Part shown: positions 16,897 to 23,355 of the stretch, piece by piece
How the letters are laid out: the number at the start of each line of letters is the position of its first letter
Position numbering within the stretch: position 1 is the first letter of the stretch
Source: an uncultured Eubacteriales bacterium
GTDB taxonomy: Bacteria > Bacillota > Clostridia > Peptostreptococcales > Anaerovoracaceae
Direction of reading: 5' to 3'
DNA length: 64,000 nucleotides
Assembly: GCA_900545135.1 (NCBI GenBank)
Contig: UQXL01000009.1
Coordinates: 16,095-80,094 of the forward strand
Program-made: the position numbers and the translations under genes
The notes under the pieces: generated by a model
What the model saw: the letters and a program-made list of their open reading frames with translations, nothing else
What the model was told of the DNA's origin: nothing
Databases searched by the model: none

Positions 16897-17620
16897 CGTA
16901 ATTTTCGGGAGAAATCCCGTAATCGAGGCGCTGAAAAGCGGCCGGGAAATAGAGAAAGTCATGATGACTTCCACAGACGGCTCCGCAGCCAAGATAATGG
17001 CAATGGCGAAAGAAAAAGGTATTTCTGTAGCTCGAGCGGAAAAGCGCTACCTGGACAAGTTGGCGGGAGGTGCTGCTCATCAGGGCGTATGCGCTTTTAC
17101 TGCCGCTTACAACTATAAAAATCTTGATGATGCGCTGAAAAAAGCCGAGGAAGCCGGCGAAGAGCCTTTTTTAATAATACTGGACAATATCGAAGATCCG
17201 CATAACCTGGGTGCTATAATGAGGACTGCCGAGTGCGCCGGAGCTCACGGCGTAATCATTCCCAAGAGAAATGCCTGCGGCCTGACGGAAACGGTCGCCA
17301 AGACGTCGGCCGGAGCTATAGAATACGTACCGTGCATAAGGGTTTCCAACATTGTACGCACCATAGAGGAACTAAAGGGGATGGGCTTTTGGATAGGAGC
17401 CTGCGACATGGGAGGCCAGGAATATTATAAGGCTGATTTGAAAGGCAAGCTGGCTGTGGTCATAGGCAGCGAGGGCGCAGGGATAGGGCGTCTCGTGAAA
17501 GAAAATTGCGATTTCACAGTTTCAATGCCGATGCGCGGCAGGATAAATTCTCTTAACGCGTCCAACGCCGCGGCGGTGCTGATGTATGAAGTGAGAAGAC
17601 AGAGGGATGAACACAGATAA
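16889..17620 (+). CDS. rlmB: 23S rRNA 2'-O-methyltransferase RlmB (TrmH family)
   Basis: This 243-residue SPOUT methyltransferase is of the RlmB/YacO type. An N-terminal substrate-binding domain starts FGRNPVIEALKSGREIEKVMM. The knotted catalytic domain carries motif 1 LDNIEDPHNLGAIMRTAECAGAHGVI, motif 2 VIGSEGAGIGRLVKENCDFTVSMPM and motif 3 INSLNASNAAAVLMYEV. It methylates a ribose in 23S rRNA (Gm2251 in E. coli). It overlaps folA and sigH. Confidence 0.93.
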   Translation: MANVIFGRNPVIEALKSGREIEKVMMTSTDGSAAKIMAMAKEKGISVARAEKRYLDKLAGGAAHQGVCAFTAAYNYKNLDDALKKAEEAGEEPFLIILDNIEDPHNLGAIMRTAECAGAHGVIIPKRNACGLTETVAKTSAGAIEYVPCIRVSNIVRTIEELKGMGFWIGACDMGGQEYYKADLKGKLAVVIGSEGAGIGRLVKENCDFTVSMPMRGRINSLNASNAAAVLMYEVRRQRDEHR

Positions 17621-18221
17621 CTATAACATTCTTACAGATGAAGAACTTGTTAAAATGGCTCAGGAGGGCAGTGTGACCGCTGAGGAATTTCTCATAAACA
17701 AGTACAAAGAACTGGCGAAAATAAAGTCCAGCGTCTATTTTATCGTGGGCGGAGATAAGGAAGACGTGATCCAGGAGGGCATGATAGGCATTTTCAAGGC
17801 CATAAGGGAATTCCGCGAGGAAAAAAACGTTTCTTTCAGGACATTCGCAGAGGTATGCATAAACAGGCAGATCATTTCAGCTATACGCAAGGCCAACCTG
17901 CGAAAACACAAGATCCTCAACGAATCGGTATCGCTGAACCAGGATCAGGACACAGGCGATGATGAAAAACCGCTTGAAGAGCGGCTGCGCCCGAAGAACG
18001 ACGATGACCCGGAGACGCTGATGCTCATGCGGGAAATTACGGAGTTCCTCATACAGGACAGCAACCAGCTTTTCAGTCCGCTGGAGCAGAAAGTCCTGGC
18101 GGCCATGGTCCAGGGGAAAAAGTACAAGGAAATCGCTGAAGAGATGAATAAGAGCAGCAAGACGGTGGATAACGCCATTCAGCGAATAAAAAAGAAAATT
18201 TATAATTATCTTGGATATTGA
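17607..18221 (+). CDS. sigH: RNA polymerase sigma factor SigH-type
   Basis: This 204-residue sigma-70-family factor has region 2 (DVIQEGMIGIFKAIREFREEKNVSFRTFAEVCINRQIISAIRKANLRKHKILNESVSL) and region 4 (LEQKVLAAMVQGKKYKEIAEEMNKSSKTVDNAIQRIKKKI). Its length and its position after rlmB match SigH, which drives early stationary-phase, competence or sporulation genes in Firmicutes. The gene overlaps rlmB by 14 bp and its ATG directly follows an AGAGGG sequence. It is the last gene of the housekeeping run before tRNA-Thr. Confidence 0.92.
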   Translation: MNTDNYNILTDEELVKMAQEGSVTAEEFLINKYKELAKIKSSVYFIVGGDKEDVIQEGMIGIFKAIREFREEKNVSFRTFAEVCINRQIISAIRKANLRKHKILNESVSLNQDQDTGDDEKPLEERLRPKNDDDPETLMLMREITEFLIQDSNQLFSPLEQKVLAAMVQGKKYKEIAEEMNKSSKTVDNAIQRIKKKIYNYLGY

Positions 18222-18431
18222 CTTTTTTGGCGACATATAGTAGGATAAAACTTGCGAGTCGTTGTGTGCGCGCTGGTCGTTATGCGCGCGAGCCCAAGTG
18301 AGAAACACAGAATCCCGCCGGGCTTGGCGAAAGCGAGCAGCCGAAAGCGCCCGGCCGAAAGCTTGCACCGACTTGTCAAGACCACGGATTTGATGTCGCT
18401 TCGGCGGGCCGTGAAGTCAAAAATTAAATAT

Positions 18432-18508
18432 GCTACTGTAGCTCAGTCGGTACGAGCGCATCCTTGGTAAGGATGAGGTCGCCGGTTCGATTCCGGCCAG
18501 TAGCTCCA
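18432..18508 (+). tRNA. tRNA-Thr(GGT)
   Basis: A full cloverleaf can be drawn. The acceptor is GCTACTG/CAGTAGC, the D stem GCTC/GAGC, and the anticodon stem CATCC/GGATG around loop TTGGTAA (anticodon GGT). The T stem GCCGG/CCGGC surrounds TTCGATT, with an encoded CCA end. tRNA-Thr(GGT) immediately precedes tuf in many bacteria. Here tuf is about 17 kb downstream. Confidence 0.97.
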
Positions 18509-18516
18509 CATGGGAG

Positions 18517-18555
18517 CCAACCGTTGAAAATTCAGCGGTTGGTTTGTTGTATTTT
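18517..18555 (+). terminator. Terminator after tRNA-Thr
   Basis: An 11 bp stem CCAACCGTTGA/TCAGCGGTTGG (one G-U pair) with a four-base loop is followed by TTTGTTGTATTTT. Confidence 0.8.
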
Positions 18556-18636
18556 GCCGATTGTGGAATCGTGGAACTGCGTTGGGCCGCTTTTCCTAAA
18601 CAGCAAAAAACAAAAAAAAGAAATTTGAAAAATATT

Positions 18637-18876
18637 TTATTTATATCTATCAGATCTTCTTCTATATGATGTAGGAGTATTGATCAGTCCGATTAGATAA
18701 TCTGCAGAGAGATCATAGTACTTGCAAAGCGAAATTAAATCATCAATCTTTAATTCTGCGCGACCGGATTCAATATGACTATACCCTTGTTGTGATTTGT
18801 TTAGTACTTTCCCAAGCTGAGATTGGGTTAAGTCATGATCTTCGCGTACTCCTCGTATACGCTCTCTATAATTCAT
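18637..18876 (-). CDS. XRE-family helix-turn-helix repressor
   Basis: This 79-residue protein is almost entirely one HTH_3 domain (about residues 5-62: IRGVREDHDLTQSQLGKVLNKSQQGYSHIESGRAELKIDDLISLCKYYDLSADYLIGL). A short basic tail follows. This is the shape of small phage- or island-type repressors. The AGGAG site nine bases before the ATG supports the start. The gene diverges from a small protein gene across a promoter packed with two identical-architecture palindromes, its likely binding sites. The base composition is much richer in A+T than the housekeeping genes upstream, suggesting acquired DNA next to the tRNA. Confidence 0.9.
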   Translation of the reverse strand: MNYRERIRGVREDHDLTQSQLGKVLNKSQQGYSHIESGRAELKIDDLISLCKYYDLSADYLIGLINTPTSYRRRSDRYK

Positions 18877-18928
18877 AAAATTTCGCTCCTATTTATTTAT
18901 GTTCGTTTATTATGAAAAAATAATATAA

Positions 18929-18945
18929 TACTCAAACATTGAGTA
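18929..18945. promoter_or_regulatory. Operator 1 of the XRE repressor
   Basis: The 17 bp palindrome TACTCAA-ACA-TTGAGTA lies immediately upstream of the -35 box at 18946. Its twin lies 25 bp downstream, centre to centre. It is also close to the start region of the divergent repressor gene, allowing autoregulation. Confidence 0.7.
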
Positions 18946-18974
18946 TTGACTTTTACTCAAATATTGAGTAAAAT
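18946..18974 (+). promoter_or_regulatory. Promoter of the 71-residue protein gene
   Basis: TTGACT (18946-18951), a 17 bp spacer and TAAAAT (18969-18974). Operator 2 occupies the spacer, so bound repressor would block RNA polymerase. Confidence 0.7.
18954..18970. promoter_or_regulatory. Operator 2 of the XRE repressor
   Basis: The palindrome TACTCAA-ATA-TTGAGTA fills the spacer between the -35 and -10 boxes. It differs from operator 1 in one central base. Confidence 0.7.
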
Positions 18975-18995
18975 CAAATTGAAAGAAGGGATGAT

Positions 18996-19211
18996 ATGTC
19001 GAAAATTGATTTTACAGAAATAAAGAAACTAATAAATTCATCAACAAATTTTTCACTATCCGAAAAGCAATACAAAAAATTGACGGGAAGAAAAATGCCA
19101 CAAAATACTTCGTATCTCATTAACAGATCGGCAATAGCTAGATTTGCCAATGAATTAGGGCTTACTATTCATGTAGACGAGAAAACCATTAGTTTTGAAA
19201 AGAAAAAGTAA
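18996..19211 (+). CDS. Small basic protein controlled by the XRE repressor
   Basis: This 71-residue protein, MSKIDFTEIKKLINSSTNFS and onward, is rich in lysine and serine and has no transmembrane segment. I do not recognise the family. The final third (RFANELGLTIHVDEKTISFEKKK) could form a small alpha-beta unit. An AGAAGGG site precedes the ATG. Its promoter holds two palindromic operators, so it is probably the regulated partner of the divergent repressor gene. A toxin-antitoxin or a remnant phage switch are possible; nothing in the sequence decides between them. Confidence 0.7.
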   Translation: MSKIDFTEIKKLINSSTNFSLSEKQYKKLTGRKMPQNTSYLINRSAIARFANELGLTIHVDEKTISFEKKK

Positions 19212-19314
19212 TATATAATTTTATAAACAAAAGAAATACATAAATTAGAATAAAGTAAGTTAAGCAATAAAATATAATTAAGCACGTTAGATTTGAATAT
19301 ATGGAGGTATTAAA

Positions 19315-19500
19315 GTGAAAAAAATAATTGTAGCAATTATATTGCTTGTTTTATCACTCAGCTTATTCTCATGCTTAGATAATAATGCTGGTGATGATGT
19401 TAATTCAGTAAGTGAGGAAGCTGTATCTGGTGCTATAGGATTAGGAATTGGAGTGGTAATGAGCCAAGTGGAAGAATTTATGGACGACATACAAAAATAA
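19315..19500 (+). CDS. Small putative lipoprotein
   Basis: This 61-residue protein starts with GTG, six bases after GGAGGT. It has a signal sequence ending in the lipobox LFSC, so the mature lipid-anchored part would be only about 42 residues (CLDNNAGDDVNSVSEEAVSG onward). A glycine-rich hydrophobic stretch (GAIGLGIGVVM) lies in the middle. I do not recognise the family. It is followed by a terminator-type hairpin and then a second lipoprotein gene. Confidence 0.65.
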   Translation: MKKIIVAIILLVLSLSLFSCLDNNAGDDVNSVSEEAVSGAIGLGIGVVMSQVEEFMDDIQK

Positions 19501-19550
19501 GCGATTTGAAAATTGATTAAATACCTTAATATAATTGTGACTTATGCGAG

Positions 19551-19592
19551 AATCCTCTTAACAATAAATAATAAGTGTCTAAGAGGATTTTT
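19551..19592 (+). terminator. Terminator after the small lipoprotein gene
   Basis: A stem AATCCTCTTA/TAAGAGGATT with a 19-base loop is followed by TTTGC. Confidence 0.65.
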
Positions 19593-19635
19593 GCTAAATA
19601 TATTTAGATTAGAAAGGAAATAAAGAAACGTACAT

Positions 19636-20208
19636 ATGAAAAAACTTTTATTAAAATTATTGATTATAATTATGTCTTTTATGATGTGCTCTTGCAGCAG
19701 TATTGAATATGACGAAGAGAATGTGCCTGATCAAAAAGAGACGCATAACGAAGTTGAAAAAGAAATGCATAATGAAGTTGAAAAAGCAACGCTGAATGTA
19801 GGAGATACGGTAAAAAGCAACAAATGGGAAATCACGCTTACGAAAGCAGAATTTGCACAATGCATATATCCGGAAGATCAATCAGACTATTATTTTTATG
19901 AGGAACATGAAAATGGAACATTGTTTTGCAACTTGGAATTTGACGCTAAAAATCTATATACAGATTTATTAAGATTAGATAAAGCAGTTAATAGTGTAGT
20001 TGTCAAATGTGGGGACTATGTTTATAGAGACTTCTACTATTATTATGACGCGGGGAATTCCTTATATAGTGGGTATAATACAGGAGTTGATCCGTTAGAG
20101 ACTTTACATATATATGTGGAAGTTGATATTCCGGAAGAAGCTGCCGCTTTTGGAGCTATTATAGATTTAGCAGTCGCAGGAGAGGAGTATGAAATTGTTA
20201 TACCATAA
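19636..20208 (+). CDS. Putative lipoprotein with a DUF4352-like domain
   Basis: This 190-residue exported protein has a signal peptide with lipobox MCSC near residue 19. A charged linker follows with a short internal duplication (HNEVEKEMHNEVEK). From about residue 52 a beta-rich domain begins LNVGDTVKSNKWEITLTKAEFAQ and ends EEYEIVIP. This pattern of NVGDTV, a central NLEFDAKN strand and late DPLETLHIYVEVDIPEEA is typical of the DUF4352/Ig-like secreted proteins of Firmicutes. No function is known. The coding sequence is AT-rich like its neighbours. Confidence 0.75.
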   Translation: MKKLLLKLLIIIMSFMMCSCSSIEYDEENVPDQKETHNEVEKEMHNEVEKATLNVGDTVKSNKWEITLTKAEFAQCIYPEDQSDYYFYEEHENGTLFCNLEFDAKNLYTDLLRLDKAVNSVVVKCGDYVYRDFYYYYDAGNSLYSGYNTGVDPLETLHIYVEVDIPEEAAAFGAIIDLAVAGEEYEIVIP

Positions 20209-20213
20209 AAATC

Positions 20214-20240
20214 TTGACGGGGGGGGGTAAGGTATATAAT
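20214..20240 (+). promoter_or_regulatory. Poly-G promoter 1
   Basis: TTGACG (20214-20219) merges into a run of nine G (20219-20227). TATAAT follows at 20235-20240, a 15 bp spacer. The same arrangement recurs at 22957-22983. Gain of two G would give the optimal 17 bp spacer, so the tract length could tune or switch expression of the surface protein gene downstream. Confidence 0.65.
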
Positions 20241-20286
20241 AACTTTAATAAACTCGGAGGAAAAGCTGTTATAGGAGAAAAAAAGT

Positions 20287-20787
20287 ATGCGAAAGATATT
20301 GACATTACTGCTGTTATTGGTTTTAGTAGTAACGGCGGTACCGGCGTTGGCGTTTGCAGATGATGAACCGGCAGCAACGGAGGTATATACCGGCGAGTTC
20401 AGAAAGATAACTACGGACGGCACGTGGGAAGTGAACAGTGTAAAACCAAAGACGGCAGGCGAGGCAGACGCGCTCTTAGCTTCGCTTGTCAAAGATGTGA
20501 TAGACACTGACAATTATGAGGGCTGGGGTTATTGCGATTATGAAAATTTTGACCCGGAAAAGGCCACTGTATCCATATATGCCAAGGACGGAAGCTATTC
20601 GGAAGAACACGAAGTTAAGATTGTTTACAACGAGCCTGCGCAGAGCTTGATAGACGAAGCAAAGGAAGCAGCTCCAAAAACTGCCGACATAAATTCTTTA
20701 TCATTGTGGATAAGCATCATTTTGATGAGTCTCGCAGCAATGGTGGCTTTAAGCGCAGTGAGGCTGCAGAAAAGCAGAAATAAATAG
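20287..20787 (+). CDS. Sortase-type cell-surface protein
   Basis: This 166-residue exported protein has a signal peptide (about 1-24, cleaved after ALAFA). An acidic extracellular domain of about 100 residues is followed by a C-terminal sorting signal: PKTAD, a hydrophobic stretch SLSLWISIILMSLAAMVALSA and a positive tail RLQKSRNK. PKTAD stands in the place of LPxTG. The extracellular part (TGEFRKITTDGTWEVNSVKP onward, ending VSIYAKDGSYSEEHEVKIVY) has no family I know. It is expressed from a promoter with a nine-G spacer. No sortase gene is in the window. Confidence 0.8.
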   Translation: MRKILTLLLLLVLVVTAVPALAFADDEPAATEVYTGEFRKITTDGTWEVNSVKPKTAGEADALLASLVKDVIDTDNYEGWGYCDYENFDPEKATVSIYAKDGSYSEEHEVKIVYNEPAQSLIDEAKEAAPKTADINSLSLWISIILMSLAAMVALSAVRLQKSRNK

Positions 20788-20807
20788 TAACGAAGATTGA
20801 AATATAC

Positions 20808-20840
20808 AAAACCGCACAAATCATATTGTGCGGTTTTGTG
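20808..20840 (+). terminator. Terminator after the surface protein gene
   Basis: A 12 bp perfect stem AAAACCGCACAA/TTGTGCGGTTTT with a six-base loop. The arm ends in T bases on both strands, so it could be bidirectional. Confidence 0.8.
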
Positions 20841-20958
20841 ATTGAAAAACTTTAAAAATAATGAGCTATAAATTGTGGCCATATCATCTAAAAGCTGATA
20901 TAATAAATCCCGCGATTGTAAGGCGGCGTTGCCGAGAGGTAGGATTCATTGAATCATC

Positions 20959-20985
20959 TTGACCATACTTGTCTCATGATATAAT
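20959..20985 (+). promoter_or_regulatory. Promoter of the candidate toxin mRNA
   Basis: TTGACC (20959-20964) and an extended -10 TGATATAAT ending at 20985. The 15 bp spacer is short, but the TGn extension can compensate. The initial transcript TCAAGAGGA resembles that of the opposing antisense promoter. Confidence 0.5.
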
Positions 20986-21070
20986 ATAACTGTCAAGAGG
21001 ACGAGCTTATAAAAGCGGTTAGCCTTACGAGATTCAAAAGAGATTTTGGATTTTAAGGAAAGTGGTAAAT

Positions 21071-21142
21071 ATGATAAGAATTACTATTACGTTTAAGAAA
21101 ATTCGTATCACGATTTACATAAAAAATAACCGCTCTGCTTGA
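21071..21142 (+). CDS. Candidate type I toxin-like micropeptide
   Basis: This 23-codon frame encodes MIRITITFKKIRITIYIKNN followed by RSA, an alternating hydrophobic/basic peptide. It is too short for normal gene callers. It lies between its own promoter and an intrinsic terminator, with the last codons inside the first arm of that hairpin. An antisense promoter downstream would make an RNA overlapping the 3' end, which is the layout of convergent type I toxin-antitoxin loci. The AAGGA ribosome site is about 12 bases before the ATG, so translation would be weak. Identification is by layout only. Confidence 0.45.
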   Translation: MIRITITFKKIRITIYIKNNRSA

Positions 21143-21162
21143 AACCTAAGCGGTTATTTTTT
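21121..21162. terminator. Bidirectional terminator shared by opposing transcripts
   Basis: A perfect 14 bp stem (AAAAAATAACCGCT/AGCGGTTATTTTTT) encloses a 14-base loop. Six T bases follow on both strands. Confidence 0.8.
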
Positions 21163-21199
21163 AACCAAATAGGTTGACCGTTTTTATCGGTTTCCTCTT
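21121..21199 (-). ncRNA. Candidate antisense RNA (type I antitoxin-like)
   Basis: A transcript from the minus-strand promoter at 21206-21234 would start near 21199 and end in the shared hairpin at 21121, giving about 79 bases. It would be fully complementary to the 3' end of the micropeptide mRNA, including the last codons. This rests on promoter and terminator positions only. Confidence 0.4.
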
Positions 21200-21205
21200 G
21201 ACTTA

Positions 21206-21234
21206 AATATATCATAAGAGAATATAAAAGACAA
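21206..21234 (-). promoter_or_regulatory. Antisense promoter
   Basis: On the minus strand TTGTCT (21229-21234), a 17 bp spacer and TATATT (21206-21211), preceded by TGA as an extended -10. Confidence 0.55.
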
Positions 21235-21325
21235 TACCTGAATTCCGATTTCCGCACAGAACACAGTATAACACAGGCAGAGCGATAGACGGATTTCTGC
21301 ATACCGGCGTTTGACCGTTGCTCAG

Positions 21326-21354
21326 GTTATATCATCTGAACGTAAGCTTGACAG
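21326..21354 (-). promoter_or_regulatory. Second minus-strand promoter
   Basis: CTGTCA (21349-21354), a 17 bp spacer and TATAAC (21326-21331) with a TGA extension. It would transcribe toward the antisense unit and could express a 64-codon frame at 21108-21302 that has no ribosome site. Confidence 0.4.
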
Positions 21355-21361
21355 ATAATAT

Positions 21362-21396
21362 AATAACGACCACCGTTTCAATGGTCGTTATTTTTA
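21362..21396. terminator. Hairpin terminator before the ThrE-like gene end
   Basis: An 11 bp stem AATAACGACCA/TGGTCGTTATT with a nine-base loop, followed by TTTATTTG on the plus strand and by TATTATAT on the minus strand. Confidence 0.6.
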
Positions 21397-21459
21397 TTTG
21401 TTTCACAGAGTTTCATTCGATGGCTTCTGCCATTGCAACAAATTCCGCTTATACGCTTC

Positions 21460-22788
21460 TCACGCGCCATGCCGGAAAGACTTGTCAGTAATTATTCTGG
21501 CACAGATAAGCCCCAGAGGCAGCATGAGGATGATGAGCAGGGCTGAGACCAGCCAAGTGGCCGAAACATCAAGAGACATCTGCCCCATATTATATACAGC
21601 ACGGTACAGATACAGGCCCGGTACCATGATAACTATAGACGGGACTGTAACCGATATCCTTGGATAGCCTCTCCATTTCATCAAAAGAGAGGCTAAAAGT
21701 CCTGCGGTCATAGAGCCGGCAAAGGCAGCGACAGCCGCGGGGCAGCCGGACAGATCCACAAGCTCCAGTCTCAAAGTATTGGCGACGGCGCCGATGATTG
21801 CGGCTGAGGAAGCTATGCGCCCCGGGCTATTGAACATGAGAGAAAAGCCAAAGACGCCTGCGAAACTGGCGGCAAACCTCAGGATGGCGAAAGCAAGGGG
21901 AGATAATGCCAGATCGGCGAAGTCCGCGGGATGCAGATTCAGCGCCATGGACATTACCCAGCCGGTAACTGTCGCGATGATAATTATATTTACGGCATAG
22001 GCGAGCCTTTCCAGACCGGAACGCATGTCCAGCTTCGCCACGTCTATGCCGCTGGTTATAAAAGGAAAGCCCGGAATTATAAACAGCATGGCGCATATAT
22101 ATCCGGCCTCATGTCCGGCAGAAATTCCAAAGGCAATGTCAGCCAGCCGCAGAGAAGCCATGTAGGTCAGACATGCCAGAGCCACCGAGGAAATCACACA
22201 CAGATAGAGTGTAAACTGTCTGTTTATGAGCTTGCAGCGCAGAAAATTTCCGGCCCCGGCGCCGAAAAAGGCGCATATCATTTCCACAGGACCTCCGCCC
22301 AGCAAAAATGTAAAGGCTGCACAGGCGAAAGCCGCGGCAAATCCCAGTTTAAGCGGTGTATAAAGGCCGCTGTTTTGCTGTATGTCGTCCAGCTTTGAAT
22401 GAAGCTGTTCGCCAGACATGAATATTCCTTCCCGCGAGAAATCCCTGACGAAACGCTCCAGCAGATCCAGCTTGTTGGTATTCACGCCTGTGTTGTTCAG
22501 ACACAGAGAATTGGTGTAGGTCTTGTGGCCGTCGAAGCAAGTATAGACTATAGTCGTAAGGCCTATGCTGGCCGTACAGGTTATACCAAGATGATCCGAT
22601 AAGGCGTTCATGGAGCTTCTGATGCGCCATGCCCCTGTGCCGCAGGAAAGCAGCATCAACCCTACCCTGCCTATAAAAGCAGCCTTTACAAACAGACTTG
22701 CTTCTGTGATGGGCTTGTCCTTGGAATTGCCGGTATAATCGTGCCAGTGTATATGCATGTGATTTGGAATTATATTTTCAGTTGACAT
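21460..22788 (-). CDS. Threonine/serine exporter family protein (ThrE type)
   Basis: This 442-residue protein fuses the two halves of the ThrE/YjjP-YjjB family. A soluble N-terminal domain of about 145 residues (SLFVKAAFIGRVGLMLLSCGTGAWRIRSSMNALSDHLGI) is followed by about ten transmembrane segments. Typical motifs are PGFPFITSGIDVAKLDMRSGLERLAYA near the middle and VPSIVIMVPGLYLYRAVYNMG near the end, where MVPG lies at the start of the second DUF3815-like half. ThrE exports threonine and serine with proton motive force; YjjPB is linked to succinate export. AAGGA precedes the ATG. It is divergent from the small membrane protein gene across a poly-G promoter. Confidence 0.9.
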   Translation of the reverse strand: MSTENIIPNHMHIHWHDYTGNSKDKPITEASLFVKAAFIGRVGLMLLSCGTGAWRIRSSMNALSDHLGITCTASIGLTTIVYTCFDGHKTYTNSLCLNNTGVNTNKLDLLERFVRDFSREGIFMSGEQLHSKLDDIQQNSGLYTPLKLGFAAAFACAAFTFLLGGGPVEMICAFFGAGAGNFLRCKLINRQFTLYLCVISSVALACLTYMASLRLADIAFGISAGHEAGYICAMLFIIPGFPFITSGIDVAKLDMRSGLERLAYAVNIIIIATVTGWVMSMALNLHPADFADLALSPLAFAILRFAASFAGVFGFSLMFNSPGRIASSAAIIGAVANTLRLELVDLSGCPAAVAAFAGSMTAGLLASLLMKWRGYPRISVTVPSIVIMVPGLYLYRAVYNMGQMSLDVSATWLVSALLIILMLPLGLICARIITDKSFRHGA

Positions 22789-22956
22789 GACAGTTCCTTT
22801 TTATTGCTTTCTTGTTCCTCTGGTTTTCAAATAAAATCGTATCTTCAATATTATATATTCTTTTGACATTGCAGTACAGAGAAAACTGCAAAAAAATAAA
22901 ATGAGTCTGCAGACTGAGTTGTATCATGAAATTTCTGCGATAAAATCACAAAAATA

Positions 22957-22983
22957 TTGACGGGGGGGGGTTAGCTATATAAT
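22957..22983 (+). promoter_or_regulatory. Poly-G promoter 2
   Basis: TTGACG (22957-22962) continues as a nine-G run (22962-22970) and reaches TATAAT at 22978-22983. The spacer is again 15 bp and the bases after the G run (TTAGCTA) nearly match promoter 1 (TAAGGTA). Confidence 0.65.
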
Positions 22984-23036
22984 GGTTTTGGCATATTTAC
23001 GAGTGATTAAAATTGAAATGCAAAAGGGGTAGCAGT

Positions 23037-23297
23037 ATGAAATTTTTAAGCAAAAACCATGTCGCCAACATTGTCAAGGTTTATGCTGTCAGCATTGCAG
23101 TTTTAGGGGTCATGGGCGTTTTTCTATTGGATCTGGGATGGCTCTGGACGCGAATCGCCCTTTTGATAGTTGCAGTGACATGCGTTCTGTTATATGCGGC
23201 GGCAGAAGTCATAAGCCTGCTTCAGGATATCAAAGACAATATGAAGGATATAAATGCATTCCTTAGGAGAAATGAGACAGATAGCAGAGGCAGATAG
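23037..23297 (+). CDS. Small two-helix membrane protein
   Basis: This 86-residue protein has two hydrophobic helices (about residues 14-33 and 38-60). A charged amphipathic C-terminal tail follows (ISLLQDIKDNMKDINAFLRRNETDSRGR), probably cytoplasmic. The ATG at 23037 follows AAGGGG at a good distance; the frame can extend back to a TTG at 23013. I do not recognise the family. It is transcribed from the second poly-G promoter, so it may share regulation with the surface protein at 20287-20787. Confidence 0.7.
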   Translation: MKFLSKNHVANIVKVYAVSIAVLGVMGVFLLDLGWLWTRIALLIVAVTCVLLYAAAEVISLLQDIKDNMKDINAFLRRNETDSRGR

Positions 23298-23316
23298 CAG
23301 GCTGCCGTCAAAAGAA

Positions 23317-23353
23317 AACCGACAGACCATGGCTGAGCCAGTGTCTGTCGGTT
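23317..23353 (-). terminator. Terminator of the sigma-54 activator gene
   Basis: An 11 bp stem AACCGACAGAC/GTCTGTCGGTT. On the minus strand it is followed by TTTTCTTTT, so it chiefly ends the leftward activator transcript. Confidence 0.7.
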
Positions 23354-23355
23354 GA

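Larger units (their letters stand above)
20838..21459. other. Intergenic region with small-RNA-like elements
   Basis: About 620 bp without a conventional gene. It holds a forward promoter with an extended -10 (20959-20985), a 23-codon reading frame (21071-21142), a bidirectional hairpin (21121-21162), two minus-strand promoters (21206-21234 and 21326-21354) and a second hairpin (21362-21396). Confidence 0.6.

Noticed and set aside
18600..20210. Complete integrated element at tRNA-Thr
   Set aside because: The AT-rich genes and the repressor suggest acquired DNA, but I found no integrase and no duplicate of the tRNA 3' end, so no element borders can be given.
21108..21302. 64-codon minus-strand frame behind a promoter-like element
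   Set aside because: It has no ribosome site, no recognisable family, and spans the antisense unit and terminator. A real gene there would conflict with the better supported small-RNA layout.
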